Shown: in pieces, positions 42,918 through 51,966 of the stretch
Numbering within the stretch: position 1 is the stretch's first letter
How the letters are laid out: each line of letters opens with the position of its first letter
DNA from: Candidatus Gastranaerophilales bacterium
GTDB lineage: Bacteria > Cyanobacteriota > Vampirovibrionia > Gastranaerophilales > Gastranaerophilaceae
DNA: 64,000 bases
Direction: 5' to 3'
NCBI GenBank assembly: GCA_944325705.1
Contig: CALVBB010000005.1
Coordinates: 41,103 to 105,102, forward strand
Translations under genes and position numbers: made by a program
The notes under the pieces: model-generated
Databases searched by the model: none
What the model saw: the letters and a program-made list of their open reading frames with translations, nothing else
Told to the model about the DNA's origin: nothing

Positions 42918-43144
42918 TGAAGGGCAGTGTTTATTTAGCCCTTATTAGTGAATGGTGAGTATCTTCGTTGGGCATATCTGCCCGACCTGCGTTACTCAAT
43001 ACAAAGAGCTTCCTGACAGCGGCAACTATTAAAGTTTCAGATTGACATATCATCTAATGTTAAACCGTTCACCCCTTCACCAATTCAACTTTTCAACAGT
43101 TCTGCCTGCCGGATTGGTAAATCCTACCTACTGTCCTACCACCT

Positions 43145-44053
43145 TTACTGCAGACGGCGCTTCAACTCGTATTTTACCTCCGAAAGCGGGCCATTGTTCG
43201 GGGTTCTTACAGTGTTAAAATAATTCCTTGCATATACAAACGGATACTTCGGAATCCAGCCGAGTTTAAAAAATATTGAAACAGTGTCTGCACCCTGCGA
43301 CAACATAAGTTCATCAATGGTTTTTTCATGCGCCGGCGAAATTGATGAGAAAATCTTTAACAAATAATCAGTAAAGGTTACACTGTAATAGCCGGTTGCA
43401 GTTCCCGGTTTTGCAATAATTTCAGATACTTTAAAGTTTTCGTTGCCTTTAATATTCTGAACATCCTGCGGTAACGTCAGAGTTTCCCCTCTTACCTGTT
43501 CAATTTCGTACCACTGGCCGTTATAATTTATCCTCATCATATTAGCCTGAGGCATATAAATATCATCAAATTTGTTTTCAAGAATAGTGTTGCCTTCCAT
43601 ATCAACAACACCGTATTTAAAATCTTTGCAGGTCAGAAGCATACCGCCAAACAGAAGATCAATTGACGAGTATTCCTGAGGAAGAATTACTCTGCCGGTT
43701 TCGTCATAAAGCGCATATTTTGAACCTTTGCCGGCTTTGAAATATTTACCGAGCATTCTTTCTGCATGAGTGTATTTAACAGGAACAATAATATCACCAT
43801 GATTGTTCATCAATCCGAATTTATTTTTCTTCTGAACAATAAAAGCAGAAGTTCCGAGAAGTATCATCTTTTTGTATTCAGGTTCGGCGAGAACAGTATC
43901 ATCACAGCTTTTAAGACCGAAAAGTCCTTCTTTATCCTCGCCCCGGAAAACTTTCACACAGGCGTTTTCAGCAACAGAAGCCTGCCGGGTTTCCGCTAAA
44001 ACCATATTCTGACAAACCAGAATTAAACTTATAACCAGTAAAAATTTCTTCAT
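43145..44053 (-). CDS. Exported WG-repeat protein
   Basis: 302 residues. Signal peptide MKKFLLVISLILVCQNMVLA. The mature part has about four WG-type repeats (KEGLFGLKSCDDTVLAEPEY, NKFGLMNNHGDIIVPVKYTH, SKYALYDETGRVILPQEYSS, FKYGVVDMEGNTILENKFDD), which form short beta units. The last ~100 residues are different. Function is unknown; WG proteins are often envelope or adhesion related. The -10 TATGAT is six bases before the ATG and there is no Shine-Dalgarno, so the gene is probably leaderless. It is divergent from the AsmA-like gene with only 53 bp between starts. Confidence 0.87.
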   Translation of the reverse strand: MKKFLLVISLILVCQNMVLAETRQASVAENACVKVFRGEDKEGLFGLKSCDDTVLAEPEYKKMILLGTSAFIVQKKNKFGLMNNHGDIIVPVKYTHAERMLGKYFKAGKGSKYALYDETGRVILPQEYSSIDLLFGGMLLTCKDFKYGVVDMEGNTILENKFDDIYMPQANMMRINYNGQWYEIEQVRGETLTLPQDVQNIKGNENFKVSEIIAKPGTATGYYSVTFTDYLLKIFSSISPAHEKTIDELMLSQGADTVSIFFKLGWIPKYPFVYARNYFNTVRTPNNGPLSEVKYELKRRLQ

Positions 44054-44059
44054 AAATAT

Positions 44060-44065
44060 ATCATA
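44060..44065 (-). promoter_or_regulatory. -10 box of the WG-repeat gene
   Basis: TATGAT on the minus strand, six bases before the ATG. On the plus strand a TATAAT at 44084-44089 serves the divergent AsmA-like gene. Confidence 0.5.
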
Positions 44066-44106
44066 CCATAAAATTGTGTTATGATATAATTATTATTGAG
44101 GATAAT

Positions 44107-46890
44107 ATGAAAAAAAGATATAAAGCTATAGGTGGTGTTATATGCGCAGCAGCGGTAATTGCTGCTCTCGGTGCTGTTACGTATTTAAAAATTCTTCCGG
44201 CAGCTGTTTCAAACCAGAAAGTTATTAATTTTGTCGAAAAAAATATAAACAAATACACATCTCTTGATGTGGAAATAGAAAACCCTGTTTTGACTACAAA
44301 CCTGTCACCGGTGATAGCTTTTAAAACAGATAAAATAAAACTTGCAAAAGATGACGTTGAAATGTTTGACGTTGAAAAACTTGATGCGGAAATTTCTTTC
44401 AAAGATATTTTCAAAAAAAGGATTATCCTCAACAGATTCGGGCTTGACTATATCTTTGCGGATGTTAATAAGCTGATGGCTCTTGTTCCGCAGCAAAAAG
44501 AACAAAAAAAGCAGGAAAAAAGCGAGTGGGAAATCGACTTTTTCGATTCTGTTCTTTTCCTGAAAAAAAGTTTAATCCTCTACAAACTCGAGCCTGATAT
44601 TTATGTAAAACTCAACGCGGACAACCTCAAAATAGATAACACCCAGAAGATTGCAAAATACTTAAAATTTGACATTGACACTAAAATAAAGAAGAAAGAT
44701 AAAGTTCTTCATTTTGCAATAGCGGACAAAAACAGAGTCGTTATAAAAGACAAAACTCTTTTTGTTAATGACTGCGTGCTTGATATAAATAAGTCGCAGG
44801 TGCATATTAATGCTGACGCGTCAAGAAAAAACGGGCTTAACGTAAATCTTTCGTCGAAAAAATTCAAAGTTCAGGACGTAATTGATATTGTAAATTCCAA
44901 CATTCTAATCAATAACGGAAGCGAAATGCTCGCCTTCTTTAAAGATATGAAGGGCGACTTTGATTTTGATATTGATTTAACAAAAAATGATTTGAACGGG
45001 AAAATTAACCTGAACAAAAGCTCTTTAAAAATTATACCCGTAAGCAACCTGCCGGTTACGGTCAATAAAGGTACTGTGCTTTTAACTAAAAATGACATAA
45101 TTTTTAAGGACATTGAAGGCTACTATGGAACCAGTACAGCAAACAAAGCCTCCGTTAACGGCTCAATGAAAGATTACACAAAAACCGGCGATACAAATGT
45201 CACAATAAAGACTGTTGCTACAAATGACTTTGCACAGAACTATCTCTCAAAACTTGTCGGTATCCCGCTCACTATAACAGGAAATGCAGGAACCGTTATC
45301 AACGTTAAATACCTTGATAATAAAATCGACATAATCTGGGCGTCAAAACTTGCAAAAGGTGAAGATATTCTGGTCGACGGAGCCTCTCTTACTCCGACAA
45401 ACTGGGATAGAGCCGTAAAAGCAGATTTACATTTTGAAAATAATATTCTTGATATAAAAGATATTAACTACTACATTGCGCAGGAAATTGTGAAAGGAAG
45501 CAAAGTTAAACCTGTACTTACTTTAAGCGGGATTGTAGACCTTTCAAAACCTGTACCTTTTGTGCCGAAACTCGGATTTAATATCCCGAACCCGCTTCCG
45601 AGTGAATTTTTAAACGTGCTTGCAGGTCAGAGATTATTCAAAGGCGGGAAATTCTCCGGCGACCTATATATGGTCAACAATGGAACTTACCCGAAAATCA
45701 AAGGGAATATGAAGCTTAGCGGAATACGTATTCCATCCCAGAGAATAGGTATCAAAAACGGTGAACTTTATACTGACAGAGATACAATCCATCTTGTTGC
45801 AGACGGCAGATATAAAAGGATGAACTTTGATTTTACAGGAGATATTGCAAACGGTATAAAATTCCCGATTGTTATAAAGGATGTTAATCTCGGTCTTGAC
45901 AAACTTAACGTTGACAGAATTTTGCAGTCTTTCAACATGCAAAACACCGAAGCAATAAAAGAACAGCCAAAAGTTTCAGAGGCTGAACTTGAAGATGAAA
46001 ACAGCGAAGAGGCAGATAATGCCGTTGTATTTGATGTAAATAATCTTATTATTGAAAGATGTATTTTCAGACTGAAGGAAGGCAATTACAAAGACATAAA
46101 ATTCGGTAACCTTGCAGCGAATTTGACACTGGACAAAAATAACATCCTCCAGCTTCACTCAAACAGATTTGACATAGCAGAAGGAATTTCATCAGTGAAG
46201 GTATTCTGTGATCTTAAGAAGCACAAATACAACCTCAAACTCGGCGCAAAGGATGTGAATTCCGACTTGATGTCAACAACCCTTTTGAACCTTCCGCGTG
46301 AAATCTCCGGTAAGGCGAGCGGCATAATTGACCTTTACACTGATGACAGTCTAAAGCTTAACGGTGCAATCAAGTTTGCAGTTAATGACGGTCAGATACA
46401 AAAAATCGGGCTTGTGGAATACGTTATGAAATTTGCGGCGCTTTTCAGAAATCCGCTCGTTATGATTAGTCCATCTACAATTTCAGATATTGTAAACATT
46501 CCGGAAGGCAAATTTAAGAAAATAACAGGGGATTTATTTATAAGAAATAACGTGATAGAATTTCTGAAAATCAAATCTTCCTCCCCGCAGCTGAGCAGTT
46601 ACATTGCAGGCCGCTACGATATTGAAAAGAGCGATGCAACGCTTAGAATTTACACAAAATTCAGCAACGAGAAGAAAGGGTTTGCCGGCGCTTTGAGGAG
46701 TTTCTCGCTGAACAGTCTTGCAAACAGAATTCCATTAAGCAGCAGGAACGATGCACAGTATTATGCAGCAGAACTTGAACAGCTGCCGCCGCTGGAAACA
46801 GGGGATGAACACGCGCAGGTATTTCTGACAAAAGTTGACGGTGATGTTGTAAACAACAACTTCCTCTCATCTTTGAAAAAGATTAAGTAA
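44107..46890 (+). CDS. AsmA-like envelope protein
   Basis: 927 residues. An N-terminal signal anchor (MKKRYKAIGGVICAAAVIAA) is followed by a very long beta-rich periplasmic part of repeated strand pairs, and a C-terminal AsmA-like domain (residues ~780-870, with SGIIDLYTDDSLKLNGAIKF, VEYVMKFAALFRNPL). Such proteins bridge inner and outer membrane and are thought to carry phospholipids. This supports a diderm envelope. The start is the ATG at 44107 after GAGGATAAT; the 11 extra codons upstream lack a site. The L,D-transpeptidase gene starts one base after its stop. Confidence 0.87.
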   Translation: MKKRYKAIGGVICAAAVIAALGAVTYLKILPAAVSNQKVINFVEKNINKYTSLDVEIENPVLTTNLSPVIAFKTDKIKLAKDDVEMFDVEKLDAEISFKDIFKKRIILNRFGLDYIFADVNKLMALVPQQKEQKKQEKSEWEIDFFDSVLFLKKSLILYKLEPDIYVKLNADNLKIDNTQKIAKYLKFDIDTKIKKKDKVLHFAIADKNRVVIKDKTLFVNDCVLDINKSQVHINADASRKNGLNVNLSSKKFKVQDVIDIVNSNILINNGSEMLAFFKDMKGDFDFDIDLTKNDLNGKINLNKSSLKIIPVSNLPVTVNKGTVLLTKNDIIFKDIEGYYGTSTANKASVNGSMKDYTKTGDTNVTIKTVATNDFAQNYLSKLVGIPLTITGNAGTVINVKYLDNKIDIIWASKLAKGEDILVDGASLTPTNWDRAVKADLHFENNILDIKDINYYIAQEIVKGSKVKPVLTLSGIVDLSKPVPFVPKLGFNIPNPLPSEFLNVLAGQRLFKGGKFSGDLYMVNNGTYPKIKGNMKLSGIRIPSQRIGIKNGELYTDRDTIHLVADGRYKRMNFDFTGDIANGIKFPIVIKDVNLGLDKLNVDRILQSFNMQNTEAIKEQPKVSEAELEDENSEEADNAVVFDVNNLIIERCIFRLKEGNYKDIKFGNLAANLTLDKNNILQLHSNRFDIAEGISSVKVFCDLKKHKYNLKLGAKDVNSDLMSTTLLNLPREISGKASGIIDLYTDDSLKLNGAIKFAVNDGQIQKIGLVEYVMKFAALFRNPLVMISPSTISDIVNIPEGKFKKITGDLFIRNNVIEFLKIKSSSPQLSSYIAGRYDIEKSDATLRIYTKFSNEKKGFAGALRSFSLNSLANRIPLSSRNDAQYYAAELEQLPPLETGDEHAQVFLTKVDGDVVNNNFLSSLKKIK

Positions 46891-46891
46891 A

Positions 46892-47524
46892 ATGGACAGA
46901 ATAAATAACATAAATTTTAACAGTAGTACAAAACCGTATAAAACTTGCGGGCAGGCACAATCAGCAGAGATTACACTGTTCGGTTCAGATAAGCCTGCAG
47001 ACATCTCCGGCACAAAGGGGCTTCTTGTTGAAAAGGATAAAATTCCTCCGGAAGGCAGCAGCCGTCCGGAACATTTGAAAAATGCTCCGGATGCAGAAAT
47101 TACAGTTGCCGGTGAAAAAAAGTTTGCGGTAATTGTTGTGGATACGGAAAACAATCTTCTCTACAAATATGATAAAGACGGAAAAGCCGAAGTGGTGTAT
47201 TCTGTGGCAACCGGCAAAAAATATACCCCGACACGAAAAGGAATTAAGATGATTACAAATGTAGAGTCTTATCCATACTCAACAGCATACGGTACAAAAA
47301 GGAAAAGAAACCCGAACGATTACGGGCCGAATGTAATAATAATCGAAAATGTTAATCCTGAAACTGGCAAGATTTACGGCCGAAACGGACAGTTTATCCA
47401 CGGAAACAACAATCCGGCAAGTCTGGGTACTTATGCTTCATTAGGCTGCGTAAGAATGGACAACGAAGTTATTAAAAAACTTGCGAAGGAAGTTGAACGA
47501 AATACTTATATTTTGATTAAGTAA
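46892..47524 (+). CDS. L,D-transpeptidase (YkuD domain)
   Basis: 210 residues. The C-terminal YkuD domain (about residues 72-210) has the catalytic motif HGNNNPASLGTYASLGCVRM with His near 170 and Cys near 185, preceded by AVIVVDTENNLLYKYDKDGK. Such enzymes make 3-3 crosslinks in peptidoglycan or attach proteins to it. The N-terminal ~60 residues are polar and Ser/Thr-rich and, unusually for this family, show no signal peptide or membrane anchor. Its gene abuts the AsmA-like gene, so both are made together in envelope maintenance. Confidence 0.9.
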   Translation: MDRINNINFNSSTKPYKTCGQAQSAEITLFGSDKPADISGTKGLLVEKDKIPPEGSSRPEHLKNAPDAEITVAGEKKFAVIVVDTENNLLYKYDKDGKAEVVYSVATGKKYTPTRKGIKMITNVESYPYSTAYGTKRKRNPNDYGPNVIIIENVNPETGKIYGRNGQFIHGNNNPASLGTYASLGCVRMDNEVIKKLAKEVERNTYILIK

Positions 47525-47619
47525 ATGTGGAGTGCTTATACCGACTGGCATTCGTTAATTATTTCAAGCTTATTTGTTGTGGGAATTAACGTCTTATAGT
47601 CTTTGAAGAACAAGCTTTA

Positions 47620-48426
47620 TTACAAGTAGCACTTTGGCTCCTGACCTTCGACGCCGGCGTATAATTCAACGTATTCTTTTGCAGGGCTTGCGTTAATCTT
47701 TGTCAGAAGAACTTCTTCTATCTGGAAAAATCCTACATCGCTTGACATTTCAATTTCAATCTTAATAGGTTTTTTATCCCCGTGGTGAATACCTATACGA
47801 TTAATGGCATTAGCGGAGTATTTGTGAATATCTCCGACACGCGGAGCATGGTTGATTGCAAGTGGAATCCTTGCACGGCCTTTAGTCATATCGCAGCCAT
47901 CAGCAATAAGGATTATACCGGCTTCTATTGAATGAATTTTCTTTGTCGACATGTGACCGATAATAGCCTCGGTTGCGAGCGATTTTATAACCACACGCTT
48001 GTGAAGATTATCAGGGAAAACGTGCATCAAAGTTCTGTCAATAATAGGCTGCGCAAGCATAGCCGACATATCTTCATGCCCCTGCCTTCCAATTGACATA
48101 CCCAGATCGTGCATAAGCCCTGCAAGAATAACCGCACACATGCTGTCCTCAAAAGTTCCGGTTTCCTCTGTTTCGAGCGATGTTTTTATGCCGGAATCCT
48201 GCAGAATATTAAGCATTTTTATAGCATTTCCGGCAACCTGCCGCATGTGAACAGGCCCATGGTCATTGTACCCGAGGCGTTTTATAGACACATTATTTGC
48301 GTAATCCTGAAGTTCCTGCAGTTCATCATCTGCAAAAAGGTAGTTAACAAGCTTCAAACAATTCGGATTGTCATGCAGCCTTTTTTGTATTTTTGCTTCT
48401 ATAGAAACTTCTTTTACCGATTTCAT
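47620..48426 (-). CDS. HD-domain phosphohydrolase
   Basis: 268 residues. The HD metal-binding motif is clear: DHGPVHMRQV (first His), GLMHDLGM (the HD pair) near residue 105, a third His in RQGHEDM and a later Asp in LIADGCDMTKGR. HD proteins hydrolyse phosphate mono- or diesters of nucleotides; the substrate here is unknown. The C-terminal ~60 residues form an extra beta domain (IKIEIEMSSDVGFFQIEEVL). ATG at 48426 preferred over a GTG three codons earlier. It is downstream of, and possibly outside, the lar operon (85-bp gap). Confidence 0.85.
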   Translation of the reverse strand: MKSVKEVSIEAKIQKRLHDNPNCLKLVNYLFADDELQELQDYANNVSIKRLGYNDHGPVHMRQVAGNAIKMLNILQDSGIKTSLETEETGTFEDSMCAVILAGLMHDLGMSIGRQGHEDMSAMLAQPIIDRTLMHVFPDNLHKRVVIKSLATEAIIGHMSTKKIHSIEAGIILIADGCDMTKGRARIPLAINHAPRVGDIHKYSANAINRIGIHHGDKKPIKIEIEMSSDVGFFQIEEVLLTKINASPAKEYVELYAGVEGQEPKCYL

Positions 48427-48511
48427 AATTATCACCGCCTTCTGATAAGGTGCCGCGCATTTTTGCCGCGAAATTTGTCTTACATCTATTTATATAATAC
48501 AGCATAAATTT

Positions 48512-49513
48512 TTATTCATCAAATCTGCCGTCACATTGTGTACCACAAAAAATACACGCCCCGCCTTTAAGATTATACCCTGTAATTTCATAACCGTTTC
48601 TGACAAGCAAAGGACGTCCGCATTTTTTGCAATAGGTACCTGAGGTTTCAATGCTTGTAAGATTGCCTGTGTAAACGTATTTTAATCCGGCATTTTTTGC
48701 AATTTCATAAGCTTTTAAAAGAGTAGAAAATTTTGTGGCTTTACGGTCTGCAAATTTATACTTAGGAAAAAATGCGCTGAAATGCAACGGGGTACAGTCA
48801 CCAAGATTTTCAACTATCCATCTGCACTCTGCCTCAAGCTCCTCCGGATAATCGTTTTCCCCTTCTATAATCATTGTCGTAAGCTCTAGCCAGCAGTCTG
48901 TTTTACTTTTCACGTATTTTATAGTGTCAAGCACCGGCTCAAGATGTGCAAGACAGTTTTTTGTATAAAATCTTTCGCTGAAACCTTTTAAATCAATATT
49001 TGCAGCGTCCATATACCGGAAAAATTCTTTCGCCGGTTCAGGATTTATATAACCGGACGTAACGGCAATAGTTTTAATCCTGCTTTCTCTGCAAAGCCTT
49101 GCCGTATCAATTGCATACTCAAAAAATATTACAGGATCGTTGTAGGTAAAGGCGACACTTTTACAGTTGTATGCCTTTGCAGTATCTGCAATCTGAGCCG
49201 GCGATGCCGGATTCAGAATTCTGCTGTCCGATTTATTTTTTGAAGTTGTCCAGTTCTGGCAGAACATACAGCCCATATTACAGCCAAGCGTGCCAAAAGA
49301 CAGAACGGAAGAAGCCGGATAAAAATGATACAGCGGTTTTTTCTCAACAGGATCGATTGCAAGACCGGTGTTATAGCCGTATGTATCCAAAATAATTTCT
49401 CCGGAGCTATTTTTCCGCACATGACAGAATCCTTCCTGCCCGTCTTTTAATGTACATTCCCGCGGGCAGATTGTGCATTGAACTTTATCCCTGATTTTAT
49501 TTTGATATTTCAT
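48512..49513 (-). CDS. amrS: Radical SAM enzyme, AmrS type (AmmeMemoRadiSam family)
   Basis: 333 residues. N-terminal cysteines CTICPRECTLKDGQEGFCHV, then the radical SAM cluster motif CNMGCMFCQNW near residue 78, SYNDPV-like FTYNDPVIFFE, and a C-terminal zinc-type pair CKKCGRP...CIFCGTQC. These mark AmrS, whose reaction is not known; in other genomes it accompanies AMMECR1 and Memo domain proteins, which are absent here. The gene is two bases downstream of larE, so it is the last gene of the lar operon. A role in cofactor or client maturation is possible. Confidence 0.9.
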   Translation of the reverse strand: MKYQNKIRDKVQCTICPRECTLKDGQEGFCHVRKNSSGEIILDTYGYNTGLAIDPVEKKPLYHFYPASSVLSFGTLGCNMGCMFCQNWTTSKNKSDSRILNPASPAQIADTAKAYNCKSVAFTYNDPVIFFEYAIDTARLCRESRIKTIAVTSGYINPEPAKEFFRYMDAANIDLKGFSERFYTKNCLAHLEPVLDTIKYVKSKTDCWLELTTMIIEGENDYPEELEAECRWIVENLGDCTPLHFSAFFPKYKFADRKATKFSTLLKAYEIAKNAGLKYVYTGNLTSIETSGTYCKKCGRPLLVRNGYEITGYNLKGGACIFCGTQCDGRFDE

Positions 49514-49515
49514 TT

Positions 49516-50286
49516 TTAATCCATGCTCCCGCTTCTTAAGCCTTCAATATCCAGTGTAACATATCTTATGCCGTAAGATTTCAATGTTTCTGTTATAGCG
49601 TCCTTTCCAGTTAAAAATTCAATAAATTTTTCGGGCGGGATTTCAATACGCGCAATATCATTGTGAAGCCTCAAACGGCAGTTTTCAAAACCAGCACTTT
49701 TGAGTACCCGCTCGCCCTTTGCAGCAAGTTCTATTTTATCTTCAAAAAGTTCTGTTCCGTAAGGGAATCTCGTTGCCAAACATGGAGTTGAAGGTTTATC
49801 AAAAATTTCTATACCGCAGTTTTTTGCATAATCTCTTATCTCTTTTTTGGTTATTTTAAATTCCGCAAACGGAGATAGAACTCCGAGCTCTTTTAAAGCC
49901 TTAAGCCCCGGCCGGTAAACGTTCAGGTCGTCAAAGTTTGTTCCGTCGATTATTACCTTTCCGGCCGCAAAATCTCTCAGTTTCGTAAACATAAGCTTTT
50001 TACAAAGGTAACATCTGTCTTTCGGATTATTTTTCAAAACAGCATCCTCAAGCGGTGCAAATTCAATTATTTCGTGAGGCACACCATATTTTTTACAGAA
50101 AGACTTTGTAAAATCAATTTCTTCCTCCGTCTGGAAAACCGACATAAAAGTAACTGCCGTAATATTCAAATCCTGACAGAGATAAAGCAAAAGCGCACTG
50201 TCTATTCCGCCTGAAAAAGCAAGGCATAAGCCCTGCTTTTTCAAATTCTCTAAATAAAGTTTTACATCTTCAAACTTATTCTGCAT
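49516..50286 (-). CDS. larE: Pyridinium-3,5-bisthiocarboxylate mononucleotide synthase, sulfur-sacrificing LarE
   Basis: 256 residues. The PP-loop SGGIDSALLL (residues 25-34) adenylates the cofactor carboxylate, and the sulfur donor is the Cys in STPCLATRFPYG near residue 167, which matches the sacrificial Cys176 of Lactiplantibacillus LarE. A second pair, RCYLCKK, near residue 82 is also present. Other LarE enzymes carry three Cys and an iron-sulfur cluster; here only one Cys lies in the PCLATR loop, so single-turnover chemistry is likely. It overlaps larMN by 11 bases and precedes amrS by 2. Confidence 0.93.
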   Translation of the reverse strand: MQNKFEDVKLYLENLKKQGLCLAFSGGIDSALLLYLCQDLNITAVTFMSVFQTEEEIDFTKSFCKKYGVPHEIIEFAPLEDAVLKNNPKDRCYLCKKLMFTKLRDFAAGKVIIDGTNFDDLNVYRPGLKALKELGVLSPFAEFKITKKEIRDYAKNCGIEIFDKPSTPCLATRFPYGTELFEDKIELAAKGERVLKSAGFENCRLRLHNDIARIEIPPEKFIEFLTGKDAITETLKSYGIRYVTLDIEGLRSGSMD

Positions 50287-51181
50287 TTTCTCTAATCATC
50301 TTACGGCAGATAAGAAGTCCGGTCAAATACATTAAGCCGCAGACAAGAAGCAGCCCTAAAATCGAACCTGATGTATAAGGAAGATTTGCCAGAACCGCAG
50401 TTTTTGCTTGAACAGCCTCTGAAATTCCGTAAAGAGCGTTCTGTGTTTGCTCAACAACAGGAATATTCAATAATGACCACTCGAGCCCGTCAGGTTTTTG
50501 AGAAGCGTAATTAGAAATTACACCCGCAAGTATCAGTGAAATTCCGCCGGCAGCCGCTGAAAATTTCTTTGTATCCATAAACTTTGCAGCGACAATAACA
50601 GCGCCTGTCACGAGTCCTTCAACAATACCTATAGGAAGATGAATTGCCTGCATAAGCCCTGTAAATTTTAAAAAACTTGATAACTCCACAGAACCTGACA
50701 GCGCACCTTCTATAACCACTGCAATCGAGCCAAGCTGGAGTGCTGCAACAGATGCAAGAATTGCGCCGGTTACAACTCTGTTTCTGTCAGCAAGAGGCTT
50801 ATAGAAAAGCGGATATGCAACAAAACATGCCAGAATTCCCATATTAAAAATATTACAACCGAGTGCAAGAAGGCCGCCGTCTGCAAAAAATACAGCCTGA
50901 ACAACTAAAATTGCACACATTGCAAGAAACGCCGCATAAGGCCCGATTAATGCCGCAAGCAATATTGCCCCGACAATATGTCCGCTTGAACCTGTTGTTG
51001 GAATTGCAAAGTTAATCATCTGCAGTGCAAATACCAGTCCTGTCAGAACTGCTGCAGGCAGAATTTTATCCTTTGAAAATTCTTTTTTAGCCTTTTTGTA
51101 AGCATAAAAAACTGTGACACCTGCAATTGCAAGCATCGGAATTCCTGTCACCGGACAGATAATACCATTTCCTAAGTGCAT
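50276..51181 (-). CDS. larMN: Nickel ECF transporter substrate component, fused LarMN (CbiM/NikM-type with PDGLE tail)
   Basis: 301 residues. It begins MHLGNGIICPVTG: the mature N-terminus with His2 is the metal-binding end of NikM/CbiM. Six or seven helices follow, with the SSGHIVGAILLAALIGPYAA signature. The C-terminal ~90 residues contain SNYASQKPDGLEW, the PDGLE domain (NikN/CbiN-like), fused in one chain. The ATPase and coupling parts are not in the window. It lies between larC and larE, which argues for nickel rather than cobalt. Confidence 0.9.
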   Translation of the reverse strand: MHLGNGIICPVTGIPMLAIAGVTVFYAYKKAKKEFSKDKILPAAVLTGLVFALQMINFAIPTTGSSGHIVGAILLAALIGPYAAFLAMCAILVVQAVFFADGGLLALGCNIFNMGILACFVAYPLFYKPLADRNRVVTGAILASVAALQLGSIAVVIEGALSGSVELSSFLKFTGLMQAIHLPIGIVEGLVTGAVIVAAKFMDTKKFSAAAGGISLILAGVISNYASQKPDGLEWSLLNIPVVEQTQNALYGISEAVQAKTAVLANLPYTSGSILGLLLVCGLMYLTGLLICRKMIRENAE

Positions 51182-51183
51182 AA

Positions 51184-51966
51184 TTATTCTCCTTTTCTTT
51201 GAATTGCCATCACTCTCAGAACCGGATTTTCATACGGTCTTTTGCCCGCACCGTATCCGGTTTTTTCTATAACAAAACTTTCAGGAAGTTTTTCGCCTGT
51301 ATAAAGCGCCGCAGCAATCGCAGCACCTGTCGGAGTAACCATTTCCCCGTCATTTTCAGAAATCTTAAGCGGCAGAGCATACTTTGCAGCAATCTCGCAC
51401 ACCGCTGGAACCGGCACAGGAATTTTCCCGTGCTGACACATTACAAACCCCTGACCGTCAGTGAGGGTTGAAAAATAAACCTTCTCGGGTTTCAAATCAT
51501 CAAAAAGCACTGCAAAACTCACAATATCAGCAATAGAATCTATTGCGCCAACTTCGTGGAAATGAACTTCTTCAAGATTTTTACCGTGAACTTTGGCCTC
51601 CGCTTCCGCTACAATTGTGAAAATTCTTTTAGCAAGCCCCTTAGCCCCCTCTGTAATCTCAGCTTTCTCAATAATTGCATTCACGTCATCAAGATTTCTG
51701 TGGTCATGATGGAGATGTTCATGCCCGTTGTGATGTTCGTGATGATGTTCGCCGGAGTGTACATGCGCCTCCGGAATAATAACATCAAAGTCAGTTGCCA
51801 TAATTGCATTCACCGGCTTTTTAGAAATAACATAACTGAACTCGTTATCCAGTTTCATTGAAACAAGCGCACTGTCAAGTTTTTCTCTGTCAGCGCCTAA
51901 ATCAAGAAGCGCCGCGACCGACATATCACCGGAAATTCCTGATTTGCATTCAAAATATAAGTCCAT
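51184..51966 (-). CDS. larC: Nickel insertion protein LarC, N-terminal half only (LarC1)
   Basis: 260 residues. It starts MDLYFECKSGISGDMSVAAL, typical of LarC, and has a His-rich stretch near residues 67-91 (HVHSGEHHHEHHNGHEH and on), probably a nickel store. GAIDSIADIVSFAVLFDDL and ENDGEMVTPTGAAIAAAL are conserved. Full LarC is ~400 residues; its C-terminal half (LarC2) binds CTP and metal. Here the frame ends after VLRVMAIQRKGE and larMN begins two bases on, so there is no LarC2 sequence. In lactobacilli LarC2 is reached by frameshifting; no such downstream frame exists here. Confidence 0.9.
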   Translation of the reverse strand: MDLYFECKSGISGDMSVAALLDLGADREKLDSALVSMKLDNEFSYVISKKPVNAIMATDFDVIIPEAHVHSGEHHHEHHNGHEHLHHDHRNLDDVNAIIEKAEITEGAKGLAKRIFTIVAEAEAKVHGKNLEEVHFHEVGAIDSIADIVSFAVLFDDLKPEKVYFSTLTDGQGFVMCQHGKIPVPVPAVCEIAAKYALPLKISENDGEMVTPTGAAIAAALYTGEKLPESFVIEKTGYGAGKRPYENPVLRVMAIQRKGE

